This document shows positions 8,338-17,302 of a stretch of DNA of 64,000 nt, one piece after another (positions within the stretch are counted from its first letter, which is position 1; the number at the start of each line of letters is the position of its first letter). Both the position numbers and the translations under genes were made by a program. The DNA is from Streptomyces sp. Ru73 (GTDB lineage: Bacteria > Actinomycetota > Actinomycetes > Streptomycetales > Streptomycetaceae): NCBI RefSeq assembly GCF_002920575.1, contig NZ_PQSQ01000006.1, forward strand, positions 83,905 to 147,904. The letters are read 5' to 3'. The notes under the pieces are model-generated. The model ran no database searches and had not been told where the DNA came from. It saw only the letters and a list, made by a program, of their open reading frames with translations.

Positions 8338-10656
8338 TTGTCAATCCAGGTGCCGGGCGGAGAATCGGGCGTACGGCCGGACCGGTCCGTCGACGAGGAG
8401 ACGCGGCGCGCGGAAATGCGCCGCGAGCAGGAATTCATCGACATGCTCTACGAGCGCCTCGCTGAGCTGCGCGCGGGCGCCGGCGCCACCGTCGAGGGCG
8501 CCCTCGCGGTCGCCGACGCGGGCACGATGCAGGCCCGGCTGGAGCGGGACGTGACCGTCGCCGAGCAGGCCGGACTGCTCGCCGCCTTCGACGCGGGCGA
8601 GCACGGCCTGTGCTTCGGCCGGCTCTCCTTCCGCGACGGCGCCGACCACCACATCGGGCGCATCGGCATCCGGCGCGACGACGCCGACCGCACGCCGCTG
8701 GTCATCGACTGGCGCGCCGATGTGGCGCGCCCCTTCTACCTCGCCACCGGGCACACCCCGATGGGGCTGCGCCGGCGGCGCCACATTTCGACCGAGGGCC
8801 GCCGCGTCACGGCGCTGCACGACGAGATCATGGACCTCGCCGACACGGTGCGCAGCGGCCACGAGGGCACCGACGCCGACACCGTGCTGCTCGCCGCGCT
8901 GGACGCGGCCCGCACCGGCCGGATGCACGACATCGTGCAGACCATCCAGGCCGAGCAGGACCGCATCATCCGCGCCCCGCACCGCGGCGTCATGGTCGTC
9001 GAGGGCGGCCCCGGCACCGGCAAGACCGTCGTCGCGCTGCACCGCGCGGCGTACCTGCTCTACGCACACCGGGAGCTGCTGGCCCGCCGCGCCGTCCTCA
9101 TCGTCGGCCCCAACCCGGCGTTCCTCGGCTACATCGGTGAGGTGCTGCCCGCGCTCGGCGAGACCGGCGTACTGCTCGCCTCGCCGGGTGAGCTTTTCCC
9201 GGGCATCACGGCCACCGGCACCGACACGCCCGAGGCCGCCACGGTCAAGGGCAGTGCGGCGATGGCCGACGCGCTGGTCGCGTACGTACGCGACCGCCAG
9301 CGGCTGCCCGAGCCCGGCACCGTCATCCCGCACGACGACGGCGACCTCCTCCTCGACCCGGACATCGTCCTGGAGGCCCGGCACCAGGCACGCGAGACGC
9401 GGCTGCCGCACAACCTCGCCCGCCCGCACTTCGCCTTCCGGATCATCGACGCGCTGACCGCCCAGCTCGCCGACCGGCTGGGCGCCGACCCGTACGGCGG
9501 CCCGAACTTCCTCGGCCCCGACGACATCGCCCAGCTCGGCAAGGCCGTCGCCGCCAGCCCCGAGGTGCACGCCGCCATCGCCGACCTGTGGCCCGTGCTC
9601 ACCCCGCAGGAACTGGTCGCGGACTACCTCGCCGACCCGGTGCACCTGCCCGAGGCCGACGCGGCCGCGATCCGGCGCGCGGGCGGCGAGTGGACCGCCG
9701 CGGACATCGCGCTGCTGGACGAGGCCGCCGAACTCCTCGGCGACGACGACTCCGCCGCGCAGGCCGCGGCCGAGGCGGAGCGCCAGGAGCGGATCGCGTA
9801 CGCACAGGGCGTGCTCGACCTCTCGTACGGCTCCCGGACCCAGGAGTTCGAGGACAAGGACGACGAGGAATCGGAGGTGCTGGCCGCGCACGACCTGGTC
9901 GACGCCGAACGCCTCGCCGACCGGCAGGAGGAGGCCGACCACCGCACCGCGGCCGAGCGCGCCGCCGCCGACCGCACCTGGGCCTTCGGCCACATCATCG
10001 TGGACGAGGCGCAGGAGCTGTCGCCGATGATGTGGCGGCTGCTGATGCGCCGCTGCCCGACCCGCTCGATGACGCTGGTCGGCGACCCGGCGCAGACCGC
10101 CGAGCCCGGCAGCTGCGGCACGTGGGAGTCGATCCTCGAGCCGTACGTCGGCGACCGCTGGGAGCACGTGCGCCTCGGCGTCAACTACCGCACGCCCGCC
10201 GAGATCATGGAAGTCGCGGCGGCGACGATCCGCGCCGCGTACGCCGGCACCCCGGCCGGCGAAGCCTTCGAACCGCCGCGCTCGGTCCGCTCCACCGGCG
10301 TACCGCCCTGGTCCCGGCGCACCGACGACCTGCCGCGCGCGGTCGCCGAGGCGGTCGCCGAGGAGACCGGTACGGAGGGCCGGCTCGCGGTCATCGCGCA
10401 GCAGCACCACCACGAAGCGCTGCTGGCCGCCCTGCCCGAGGCGTCCGCCGGCCCGGCCCCCGACCTGACCAGCCCGGTCGTGCTGCTGGACCCGCGGCAG
10501 GCCAAGGGGCTCGAGTTCGACACGGTGGTCGTGGCCGAACCGGCCGAGTTCGGCGTGAGCGACCTCTACGTCGCCCTCACCCGGGCCACCCAGCGGCTGG
10601 GCGTCGTGCACACGCAGGCGCTGCCCGCCGGCCTGGAGGGGCTGACGGCACGCTGA
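8338..10656 (+). CDS. HelD/UvrD-like ATPase (RNA polymerase recycling factor type)
   Basis: The 772-residue product is a superfamily 1 helicase-like ATPase of the HelD family. In actinomycetes HelD/HelR proteins bind RNA polymerase, pull it off DNA and can give rifamycin tolerance. Visible: a charged N-terminal coiled-coil arm (EETRRAEMRREQEFIDMLYE), Walker A VVEGGPGTGKT at about residues 220-230, Walker B IIVDEAQE near 555, GDPAQTAEPG, and a C-terminal motif VALTRATQRLGV. The large insertion between Walker A and B is typical. The start is TTG 8338 with GGCGGGAG just upstream. No rifamycin-associated 19-bp element is seen in the upstream 140 bp. It stands alone, with a terminator after it. 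Confidence 0.88.
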   Translation: MSIQVPGGESGVRPDRSVDEETRRAEMRREQEFIDMLYERLAELRAGAGATVEGALAVADAGTMQARLERDVTVAEQAGLLAAFDAGEHGLCFGRLSFRDGADHHIGRIGIRRDDADRTPLVIDWRADVARPFYLATGHTPMGLRRRRHISTEGRRVTALHDEIMDLADTVRSGHEGTDADTVLLAALDAARTGRMHDIVQTIQAEQDRIIRAPHRGVMVVEGGPGTGKTVVALHRAAYLLYAHRELLARRAVLIVGPNPAFLGYIGEVLPALGETGVLLASPGELFPGITATGTDTPEAATVKGSAAMADALVAYVRDRQRLPEPGTVIPHDDGDLLLDPDIVLEARHQARETRLPHNLARPHFAFRIIDALTAQLADRLGADPYGGPNFLGPDDIAQLGKAVAASPEVHAAIADLWPVLTPQELVADYLADPVHLPEADAAAIRRAGGEWTAADIALLDEAAELLGDDDSAAQAAAEAERQERIAYAQGVLDLSYGSRTQEFEDKDDEESEVLAAHDLVDAERLADRQEEADHRTAAERAAADRTWAFGHIIVDEAQELSPMMWRLLMRRCPTRSMTLVGDPAQTAEPGSCGTWESILEPYVGDRWEHVRLGVNYRTPAEIMEVAAATIRAAYAGTPAGEAFEPPRSVRSTGVPPWSRRTDDLPRAVAEAVAEETGTEGRLAVIAQQHHHEALLAALPEASAGPAPDLTSPVVLLDPRQAKGLEFDTVVVAEPAEFGVSDLYVALTRATQRLGVVHTQALPAGLEGLTAR

Positions 10657-10663
10657 GGACGGG

Positions 10664-10691
10664 GGCCGGGGCAGCGCATGCCGCCCCGGCC
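10664..10691 (+). terminator. Hairpin after the HelD-like gene
   Basis: A perfect 9-bp stem (GGCCGGGGC / GCCCCGGCC) around a 10-nt loop begins 8 nt after the stop codon. It has no T-run. Confidence 0.65.
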
Positions 10692-10721
10692 GTCGACAGC
10701 CGAACCCTCATCCCCCTACCC

Positions 10722-10762
10722 TGTGTTCGTCATTCCGGCCGCTGATCGGAATGACGAACACA
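10722..10762. promoter_or_regulatory. Perfect 16-bp inverted repeat upstream of the IclR gene
   Basis: Arms TGTGTTCGTCATTCCG (10722-10737) and CGGAATGACGAACACA (10747-10762) are exact inverses separated by 9 bp. The element ends 22 bp before the IclR-family start. It is a likely autoregulatory operator, and it could also act as a hairpin ending read-through from the HelD gene. The high AT content of the arms, against a GC-rich background, supports protein binding. Confidence 0.7.
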
Positions 10763-10784
10763 GTCGGCGCGCGGCGGAGGGTGG

Positions 10785-11567
10785 GTGAGCGGCATGGGGC
10801 GACTGGTCCCAGCGGTGACCCGGGCACTGGACATACTCGAACTGTTCCTGGAGGCGGACGGCCCGCAGTCGGCCCCCGACGTGGTGCGCAAGCTGCAACT
10901 GCCGCGCACCACCGTGCACGAGCTGCTCACCACCCTGGCCGCGCGCTCCTACCTGGTGCCCGTCCCCGACCAGCCGGGCCGCTACCGCCTCGGCGTCCGC
11001 GCGTACCAGCTCGGCAGCCGGTACGCCGAACAGCTCGACCTCGCGGCCGAGGGGCAGCGGGTCGCCCGCGAGGTGGCCGCCACCTGCGACGAGACGGTGC
11101 ACGTCGCCATCCTGGAGGGCGCCGACGTCATCTACATCGCGAAGGTGGACTCCACGCACGCCGTCCGCATGGTCTCGGCGGCGGGCCGCCGGCTGCCCGC
11201 GCACTGCACCGCGGTCGGCAAGATGCTCCTCGCCTCGCTCCCCGAAGCGGAGCTGGAAGCGCGCCTCGCCGACCACGAACTCGTGGCCCTGACCCCCGGC
11301 AGCATCACGGACCCCGAGGCGCTGCGCACCGAGCTGGCCGCCGTCCGCGAGCGCGGCACCGCCACCGAACACCGCGAGTCCAACCCGGACGTCTCCTGCG
11401 TGGCGGCCCCGGTCCGCGACAGCACCGGCCGCGTCGTCGCCGCGCTCTCCATCTCCGTCCCGATGATCCGCTGGACCGACTCCACCGAGTCCGAACTGGC
11501 CGAACTGGCCACGAAGGGCGCCAGGGACCTGTCTACGAGCCTGGGGCACAGGGGGACTTGGCGCTGA
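10785..11567 (+). CDS. IclR family transcriptional regulator
   Basis: The 260-residue product has an N-terminal winged helix (AVTRALDILELFLEADGPQS; LPRTTVHELLTTLAARSYL) and the C-terminal IclR effector domain (EGADVIYIAKVDS, LPAHCTAVGKMLLASLPE, ESNPDVSCVAAPVRD, ALSISVP). The family binds small organic acids and controls catabolic genes. GTG 10785 follows GGAGG by 4 nt; ATG 10794 is an equally plausible start. It has no downstream partner on its strand: the next gene is convergent and overlaps its 3' end by 35 bp. Its target is unknown beyond its own probable operator at 10722-10762. Confidence 0.88.
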   Translation: MSGMGRLVPAVTRALDILELFLEADGPQSAPDVVRKLQLPRTTVHELLTTLAARSYLVPVPDQPGRYRLGVRAYQLGSRYAEQLDLAAEGQRVAREVAATCDETVHVAILEGADVIYIAKVDSTHAVRMVSAAGRRLPAHCTAVGKMLLASLPEAELEARLADHELVALTPGSITDPEALRTELAAVRERGTATEHRESNPDVSCVAAPVRDSTGRVVAALSISVPMIRWTDSTESELAELATKGARDLSTSLGHRGTWR

Positions 11568-12834
11568 GCGCCGCCGGGCACCCGGCCCGCGCGTGACGAT
11601 GCGTCAGCCCGGGCCGGCCACTCTCGGTGCCGCCCTCGGCGCACCCCGCCGGGCTCTCCGCCGGACGCATCGCTGTACGCACCGCCGTACGCCGCGCGAC
11701 CGCCCAGACCGCGAGTGCGCAGGCGGCGAAGGCCGCGCCGAGGACACTGGAGCCGGTCCAGCCGGCCCTGGCGAAGACGGTCGTCGTGGCGGTCGCGCCG
11801 AGCGCGGAACCGAGCGAGTAGAAGAGCATGTAGCCGCCCACGACGCTGCTGGTGCGGTCCGGATGGGCCGTGGTGAGCAGGTGCTGATTGCTCACGTGCA
11901 CGGCCTGCACGGCGAAGTCGAGGACGACCACGCCGATCACGACGAGCCACAGCGACCAGGACACCTGTCCGACGGCCGCCCAGGACACGGCGAGGAGGGC
12001 GAGCGCCCCGCCGGTGACGGCGCTCGCGGACCCGGCATCGGCCCACCGCCCCGCGCGGGCGGCGCCGAGCGCGCCGGCCAGCCCCGCCAGCCCGAACAGG
12101 CCGATCTGCGCGGTGCTCAGCCGCCACGGAGCAGCCGCGAGCGGCAGCGCCAGCCCGCTCCACAGCGTGCCGAACGAGGCGAACAGGAAGAACGCGATCA
12201 GCCCCCGCGAGACGAACAGGGGCTCGCGGAACAGCCCGCCCAGCGACGTCAGCACCTCTCGGTACGTGGCACGGCCGGTGCGGGTGTCGGGCGGCAGCAT
12301 CCGCAGGACGAGGCACGCCAGCACCACCAGGAGCACCGCGAGTGCGACGTACGCGCTGCGCCAGCCCCAGAGCGCGGCCAGGCCGCCGACCGCGGCGCGT
12401 GCGCCGAGGATGCCGAGGACGACGCCGGACGTCACGACCCCGAGATTGCGGCCGCGCTCCTCGGGCGTGGACAGGGCGGCGGCGTAGGCGACCGTCGTCT
12501 GGACGGCGACCGCGAACAGACCCGCCAGGGCCAGCCCGGCGAGCAGCACCCAGGTACGGGTGGCCGTCGCGGCCAGTGCCGCGCCCACCGCGGTCAGCGC
12601 CAGGTGCCCGGCGATGAGCCGGCGCCGGTCGACGAGGTCGCCCAGCGGGACGAGCAGGGCCAGCCCCGCCAGATAGCCGAGCTGCCCGGCCGAGACGACC
12701 CACCCCAGCCGGGCCTCCGGCACTCCCAGGTCGTGTCCGATCTGCGCGAGGACGGGCTGCGCGGCGTAGACGCTCGCGACGGCGACCGCGCAGACAGCGG
12801 CGAACAGTGCCTTCCGGCCGATGGTCAGGCCCAT
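11533..12834 (-). CDS. MFS transporter (drug efflux type)
   Basis: The 433-residue product shows twelve hydrophobic segments and major facilitator motifs: LVPLGDLVDRRRL (motif A) between TM2 and TM3, and TPEERGRNLGVVTSGVVLG in the central region. It resembles the arabinose-efflux/EmrD-like permease group (proton-driven exporters). I chose ATG 12834 because GGGAGG lies about 9 nt upstream; the GTG three codons earlier sits on that site. It is divergent from an HxlR regulator, an arrangement often used for inducible efflux. The last 60 residues are hydrophilic and overlap the IclR gene. Confidence 0.87.
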   Translation of the reverse strand: MGLTIGRKALFAAVCAVAVASVYAAQPVLAQIGHDLGVPEARLGWVVSAGQLGYLAGLALLVPLGDLVDRRRLIAGHLALTAVGAALAATATRTWVLLAGLALAGLFAVAVQTTVAYAAALSTPEERGRNLGVVTSGVVLGILGARAAVGGLAALWGWRSAYVALAVLLVVLACLVLRMLPPDTRTGRATYREVLTSLGGLFREPLFVSRGLIAFFLFASFGTLWSGLALPLAAAPWRLSTAQIGLFGLAGLAGALGAARAGRWADAGSASAVTGGALALLAVSWAAVGQVSWSLWLVVIGVVVLDFAVQAVHVSNQHLLTTAHPDRTSSVVGGYMLFYSLGSALGATATTTVFARAGWTGSSVLGAAFAACALAVWAVARRTAVRTAMRPAESPAGCAEGGTESGRPGLTHRHARAGCPAALSAKSPCAPGS

Positions 12835-12890
12835 CCGCCTCACCCTCCCCGATCAGTGGTGCGACTCAGTGGTGCAGGTCGGTGCGCTGC

Positions 12891-12915
12891 GATCAGTAGC
12901 AAATCGCAACTGATC
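12891..12915. promoter_or_regulatory. Inverted repeat between MFS and HxlR genes
   Basis: GATCAGT (12891-12897) and ACTGATC (12909-12915) form a perfect 7-bp dyad with an 11-bp AT-rich spacer. Further GATCAG half-sites occur at 12851 and 12940. It is a candidate HxlR operator controlling both divergent genes. Confidence 0.55.
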
Positions 12916-12962
12916 GGAGGTTACGGCAGAATGGTTTCGATCAGCAACTCTTTGGAGGTGTG

Positions 12963-13421
12963 ATGACCCGGGACGCACCCCGCGCCGACGACGTGACCTG
13001 GACCGATCCGGACTGTCCCGTGGCGCGCACGCTCGATCTGGTCGGCGACCGCTGGACCCTGCTGATCGTCCGCGACGCCATGGACGGGGCGCGGGCGTTC
13101 ACCGACTTCCAGCAGCGCACCGGCATCGCGCGCAACATCCTCACCGACAGGCTGCGCCGCCTGGTCGAGCGAGGCGTCCTCGACCGGAGGACCGCGCCCT
13201 CCGGCAAGCGGCAGCTCTACACGCTCACCCCGGCCGGACGCGACCTGTTCACCGTCATCGTCGCCCTGCGGCAGTGGGGTGAACGCCACGCCTTCGCCCC
13301 CGGCGAGCCGCACTCCGTCCTCGTCGACGACCACGGCGCCCCGCTCCCGCAGCTCCGCCCGGTCGGCTCGCACGGCGACCTCGTCGACGCCGAAACAACC
13401 TCCGTACGCAAGAACGACTGA
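12963..13421 (+). CDS. HxlR family winged-helix regulator
   Basis: The 152-residue product starts with the family signature CPVARTLDLVGDRWTLLIVRDAMDGARAF (Cys near residue 18), followed by FQQRTGIARNILTDRLRRLVERGVL and RQLYTLTPAGRDL. HxlR proteins sense reactive aldehydes, oxidants or drugs, often through the conserved N-terminal cysteine. ATG 12963 is 4 nt from GGAGG (12954-12958), and a GTG one codon earlier is possible. It is divergent from the MFS gene, which is its likely target. A hairpin at 13431-13456 separates it from the convergent VOC gene. Confidence 0.88.
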   Translation: MTRDAPRADDVTWTDPDCPVARTLDLVGDRWTLLIVRDAMDGARAFTDFQQRTGIARNILTDRLRRLVERGVLDRRTAPSGKRQLYTLTPAGRDLFTVIVALRQWGERHAFAPGEPHSVLVDDHGAPLPQLRPVGSHGDLVDAETTSVRKND

Positions 13422-13430
13422 GGCGGCGGG

Positions 13431-13456
13431 CGCCCGTGGGGGATGCGCCCCGGGCG
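13431..13456. terminator. Shared hairpin between HxlR and VOC genes
   Basis: CGCCCGTGGGG pairs with CCCCGGGCG around a 6-nt loop, with one bulged base. It sits in the 42-bp gap between two convergent stops and probably ends transcription both ways. Confidence 0.55.
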
Positions 13457-13463
13457 GGCTTCT

Positions 13464-13874
13464 CTACGGCCGGGCGTACGGCCGGGTCAGGATTTCCATG
13501 TTGTGGCCGCTCGGGTCCGCGAAGTACGCGCCCCGGCCGCCGAACAGGTCGTTGGTCCGGCCGGGTTCGGTGTGGCGCGGGTCGGCGTAGTAGGTGACGC
13601 CCACCGCTTCCAGGCGGGCGATCATGACGTCGAACTGCTCGTCCGGCACGAGGAACGCGTAGTGCTGGGACTGGATCGGCTCGTCACGCTTCTCGTAGTA
13701 GTCGAGCGTCACGCCGTTGCCGAGGTCGACGGGGAGGAAGGGGCCCAGCGGGGCGCCGACCTCCAGGCCGAGGATCGTGGCGAGGAATTCGGCCGAGAGC
13801 CGGCGGTCCCGGGCGTAGATGGCGGTGTGGTTCAACTGGACGGCATTGTGCGCGTGCTGCTGTGCGTGCGGCAT
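13464..13874 (-). CDS. VOC (glyoxalase/dioxygenase fold) protein
   Basis: This 136-residue single-domain protein has the paired beta-alpha-beta-beta-beta units of the vicinal oxygen chelate superfamily. Possible metal ligands are His16 in LNHTAIYARD, a His in QSQHYAFLV and Glu in HNMEILTRP. Members are lyases, dioxygenases or drug-binding proteins; the substrate cannot be told. ATG 13874 has a GGAG site 8 nt upstream. The 218 bp upstream holds its promoter and a small GTCAC/GTGAC dyad at 14035-14048. Confidence 0.82.
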   Translation of the reverse strand: MPHAQQHAHNAVQLNHTAIYARDRRLSAEFLATILGLEVGAPLGPFLPVDLGNGVTLDYYEKRDEPIQSQHYAFLVPDEQFDVMIARLEAVGVTYYADPRHTEPGRTNDLFGGRGAYFADPSGHNMEILTRPYARP

Positions 13875-14092
13875 GAGTGGTGTCTCCGTGTTTCCGGGTC
13901 TTGGGTCGCTGAGAGGGGCGCCGAGAGGGGCGCTGTCGCGGAAGACTCGGAAGGAGGGGCGGGGCTCTTGCCCGCCTCGCGCTCACGCCGAGGCCGGGAG
14001 CCTCACTCGTGCATGGCCCATGGCCGACCCGGCAGTCACATGAGTGACCTTAGTGATCGGCCCGGGCCATGGCAACGGACTTATCGCCTGCC

Positions 14093-14920
14093 TTACTTGA
14101 GGCCGTGTTTGCGGGAGACGAGCGACTCGGCCTGGCGGCGGGAGAGCAGGCGGCGCAGGGTGAAGACGAGCGGGGCGTTGCTGCCCACGGCGTAGAGCGG
14201 TTTGGGTCGGGGCGTCTCGATGGCCTTGAGGACGGTCCTGGCCACGGTCTCGGCGCTGATGCCGGAGGCCTCGTTGCGGTCGAGGCGGGCGGAGACCGTG
14301 CGGAACGCGGCGGTGTACGGGGAGCCGTCCGCCAGGTAGCGGGTGCGGCGCTCACTGATGCCCGTGTTGATGGATCCGGGCTCGACGGTGGTCAACCACA
14401 CACCGTACGGGGAGAGTTCGCGGCGGGCCGCCGTCGCGAACGCCTTGATGGCCGCCTTGGAGGCCACGTACGAGGAGCGGAAGGCGAGCGGGAAGCTGGC
14501 CAGCATGGAGCCGACCATGACGACCCGGCCCCGGCGGCGGGCCCGCATGCCCGGCAGCAGCAGCTGGGTCAGCCGTACCGCGCCGAAGACGTTGAGCCGG
14601 AAGAGGCGTTCCAGCGCGTCCATCGGGAGTTCTTCGAGCGGCGCGAGCTGGCTCTCGCCCGCGTTGTTGACCAGCACGTCCACCGCGCCCGCCGCCGCGG
14701 CGCACGCCTCGATGCTCGCCGGGTCGGTGAGGTCCAGGGCCAGGTACTCGGCGCCGGGCAGCCGGTCGGCCTCGGGGATCTTCTCGGGGCTGCGGCTGGT
14801 GGCGATCACGTGGTAGCCGCGGGCCAGCAGTGCCTGGCAGACGGCCCGGCCGATCCCGGAGGACGCGCCGGTGACCAGCGCCGTACGCCGCTCCCCGCCG
14901 TGCGGGCTGCCGCTCGTCAT
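14093..14920 (-). CDS. Short-chain dehydrogenase/reductase
   Basis: The 275-residue product is a classical SDR with cofactor motif TGASSGIG near residue 17, NNAG near 86, the catalytic Ser in VGSMLAS, and YVASK (Tyr-x3-Lys). It probably acts as an NAD(P)-dependent alcohol/ketone oxidoreductase. Its start overlaps the end of the FAD dehydrogenase gene by 4 nt (ATGA), so translation is coupled. With the TetR gene upstream it forms a three-gene minus-strand operon. A steroid- or ketone-type substrate is suggested only by the partner enzyme. Confidence 0.88.
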   Translation of the reverse strand: MTSGSPHGGERRTALVTGASSGIGRAVCQALLARGYHVIATSRSPEKIPEADRLPGAEYLALDLTDPASIEACAAAAGAVDVLVNNAGESQLAPLEELPMDALERLFRLNVFGAVRLTQLLLPGMRARRRGRVVMVGSMLASFPLAFRSSYVASKAAIKAFATAARRELSPYGVWLTTVEPGSINTGISERRTRYLADGSPYTAAFRTVSARLDRNEASGISAETVARTVLKAIETPRPKPLYAVGSNAPLVFTLRRLLSRRQAESLVSRKHGLK

Positions 14921-16584
14921 GCCAGCCCCTTCGCCAGTGCCCGGCCCGCCGCGCGGCCGGAGAAGATGCAGCCGCCGAGGAACGTGCCCTCCAGCGCGTT
15001 GTAACCGTGCACCCCGCCGCCGCCGAACCCGGCCACCTCGCCCGCCGCGTACAGCCCCTCGAAGGGCGTGCCGTCGGGCCGTACGACCTGCGAGTCCAGC
15101 GTGGTCTCCAGGCCGCCGAGGGTCTTGCGGGTGAGCAGGTTCAGCCGTACGGCGATGAGCGGGCCGTGCGCCGGGTCCAGCAGCCGGTGCGGCTTCGCCA
15201 CCCGCACGATCCTGTCCGCCATGTAGGCGCGGGCGTTCCGTACCGCCATCAGCTGCATGTCCTTGGAGTACGCCAGGTCCACCTCGCGGTCGCGGGCCAC
15301 CACCTCCCGGCGCACCTGGTCGTAGTCCAGCTCCGGGGCGCTGCCCAGCGCGTTCATGCCGGAGACGAGGTCGCGGAGGTTGTCGCGGACGACGAAGTCG
15401 GCGCCGTGCTCCATGAACGCGGCGACCGGGCCGGTCGGACCCTTCTTGGTCCGGCCCAGCGTCATCTTGAGGTCCTTGGCGGTGAAGTCGGGGTTCTGCT
15501 CGGATCCGGAGAGCGCGAACTCCTTCTCGATGATGGACTGCGTCAGGATGAACCAGCTGTGGTCATGGCCGCCGGCCCGGATGTGCCGCAGGGTGGCGAG
15601 CGTGTCGAAGCCGGGGAAGAGCGGCGGGGGCAGCCGCTTGCCGGTGGCGTCCAGCCAGAGGGAGGACGGGCCGGGGATGATGCGGATCGCGTGGTCGGGC
15701 CAGATCGGGTCCCAGTTCTGGATGCCCTCGACGTAGTGCCACATGCGGTCGCGGTTGACGATGCTGCCGCCCGCGCTCTCGGTGATCTCCAGCATCCGCC
15801 CGTCGACGTGCGCGGGCACCCCGCAGATCATCCGCTCCGGGGCCGGGCCCAGCCGGTCCACCGGCCAGTTCTTGCGCACCAGGTCCTGGTTGCCGCCGAT
15901 GCCGCCCGAGGTCACGACGACGGCCTGGGCGCGGAGTTCGAAGGAACCGGCCGGCGTCCGCGAGGACTTCACGCCGCGCGCCGCGCCCGACGGCTCCAGC
16001 ACCGTGCCCCGGACGCCGACCGCGGCGCCGTTCTCCACGATCAGCTCGTCCACCTGGTGGCGGTGCTTGAACGTCACGAGGCCCCGGTGCTCCGCAGCGA
16101 GCACCGGCTCGCGGAAGACCCGTACCACCTCGGGCCCGGTGCCCCAGGTGAGGTGGAAGCGCGGTACCGAGTTGCCGTGCCCGGAGGCGAGCCCCGACCC
16201 GCGCTCGGCCCAGCCGACGTTCGGCATCAGCCGCAGCCCCAGCTCGTGCAGGTAGGCCCGCTTCTCCCCGGCGGCGAACTGCACGTACGCCTGTGCCCAC
16301 TGGCGCGGCCAGTGGTCCTCCCGCTCGCGGTCGAACCCGGCGGAACCCAGCCAGTCCTGCATCGCCAGCTCGTAGGAGTCCTTGATGCCCATCCGGCGCT
16401 GCTCGGGGCTGTCCACCAGGAACAGCCCGCCGAGCGACCAGAACGCCTGGCCGCCCAGGTTGGCCGCGCTCTCCTGGTCCACGAGCAGCACCTTGCGCCC
16501 GGCCCTGGCCAGTTCGTACGTCGCCACGAGACCGGCCAGGCCGGCGCCGACGACGATCACATCGGCCTGTTCGCGCTCACTCAT
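14917..16584 (-). CDS. FAD-binding dehydrogenase (KstD/fumarate reductase-like)
   Basis: The 555-residue product begins with a dinucleotide-binding fold (VIVVGAGLAGLVATYELA, with Glu/Asp in VDQE) and ends with GLYAAGEVAGFGGGGVHGYN, typical of the FAD_binding_2 family that includes fumarate reductases and 3-ketosteroid delta1-dehydrogenases. A central TSGGIGGNQDLVRKNWP and the length of about 550 fit the subgroup usually labelled simply FAD-binding dehydrogenase. It likely introduces or reduces a C=C bond next to a carbonyl. It overlaps the TetR gene by 8 nt and the SDR by 4 nt. Confidence 0.85.
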   Translation of the reverse strand: MSEREQADVIVVGAGLAGLVATYELARAGRKVLLVDQESAANLGGQAFWSLGGLFLVDSPEQRRMGIKDSYELAMQDWLGSAGFDREREDHWPRQWAQAYVQFAAGEKRAYLHELGLRLMPNVGWAERGSGLASGHGNSVPRFHLTWGTGPEVVRVFREPVLAAEHRGLVTFKHRHQVDELIVENGAAVGVRGTVLEPSGAARGVKSSRTPAGSFELRAQAVVVTSGGIGGNQDLVRKNWPVDRLGPAPERMICGVPAHVDGRMLEITESAGGSIVNRDRMWHYVEGIQNWDPIWPDHAIRIIPGPSSLWLDATGKRLPPPLFPGFDTLATLRHIRAGGHDHSWFILTQSIIEKEFALSGSEQNPDFTAKDLKMTLGRTKKGPTGPVAAFMEHGADFVVRDNLRDLVSGMNALGSAPELDYDQVRREVVARDREVDLAYSKDMQLMAVRNARAYMADRIVRVAKPHRLLDPAHGPLIAVRLNLLTRKTLGGLETTLDSQVVRPDGTPFEGLYAAGEVAGFGGGGVHGYNALEGTFLGGCIFSGRAAGRALAKGLA

Positions 16585-17275
16585 GGGGAGCCCCTTCGCT
16601 CTGGGTGCGGTCAGCGGTGCGGTCGGGGGTGCTGTAGGCCTCCACCACGTGCCGGAACAGCTCGTGGCGGCGCCGTCGTACGGCCTCGTCGTCCGGCTCC
16701 ACCAGGCACTGCACGGTGGTGCCGTCGTGCACGGCGACCAGCGCGTGGCCCAGCCCCGTACGGTCGGTGACCCGCCGCCCGCCGCGGGCCAGCGCGGCCT
16801 CGACGATCGGCAGCAGGGTGTCGTGGATGGCCTGTTCGCGCGCTGCCATCACCCGGCGCAGCGACGGATTGCGCAGCGCGTGCGCCGTGAACTCGGCCGT
16901 CACGCGGTACCACGCGTCATCGACCGGTACGGCGTCGAGCACGGCGGTCAGCGCCTCGTCGGGGGAGACCGTCTCCAGCGTGCCCAGCCGGTCCAGGGCC
17001 TCCCGCAGATCGGCCAGCATCGCCGCCGACCGCTGCTCCCACATGGCGAGGAAGAGCTCGTCGAGCGAGGTGAAGTTGGAGTAGAACGCGCCCCGGGTGT
17101 ACCCGGCCCGCTCGCACACCTGGTCCACCGTTGACCGCCCGAAGCCCTCCTCGGCGAAGACCGCCAGCGCGGCGTCGAGCAGCCGCTGCCGGGTCTGGGC
17201 CCGGCGCCGGGTGACGCGCTTGGGCCCCGTGGGCCCGGAGGCGCCGGTAGGTGCCGCTGTCCGCTGAGCTGTCAT
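16577..17275 (-). CDS. TetR family regulator of the SDR/FAD dehydrogenase operon
   Basis: The 232-residue product has a TetR helix-turn-helix (RQRLLDAALAVFAEEGF, then STVDQVCERAGYTRGAFYSNF) and a variable C-terminal ligand domain. I chose ATG 17275 because the sequence before it falls outside the family. It is the first gene of an operon with the FAD dehydrogenase (8-nt overlap) and SDR, and is therefore probably an autorepressor. A dyad at 17303-17337, 28 bp upstream, is the likely operator. Confidence 0.88.
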   Translation of the reverse strand: MTAQRTAAPTGASGPTGPKRVTRRRAQTRQRLLDAALAVFAEEGFGRSTVDQVCERAGYTRGAFYSNFTSLDELFLAMWEQRSAAMLADLREALDRLGTLETVSPDEALTAVLDAVPVDDAWYRVTAEFTAHALRNPSLRRVMAAREQAIHDTLLPIVEAALARGGRRVTDRTGLGHALVAVHDGTTVQCLVEPDDEAVRRRRHELFRHVVEAYSTPDRTADRTQSEGAPHE

Positions 17276-17302
17276 GGGCTGGTCCCGCCGTCGGCCGCCG
17301 TT

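Noticed and set aside
14035..14048. GTCAC-ATGA-GTGAC hairpin as a terminator or operator
   Set aside because: The stem is only 5 bp with no T-run and no clear position relative to a promoter; noted but not supported as a feature.
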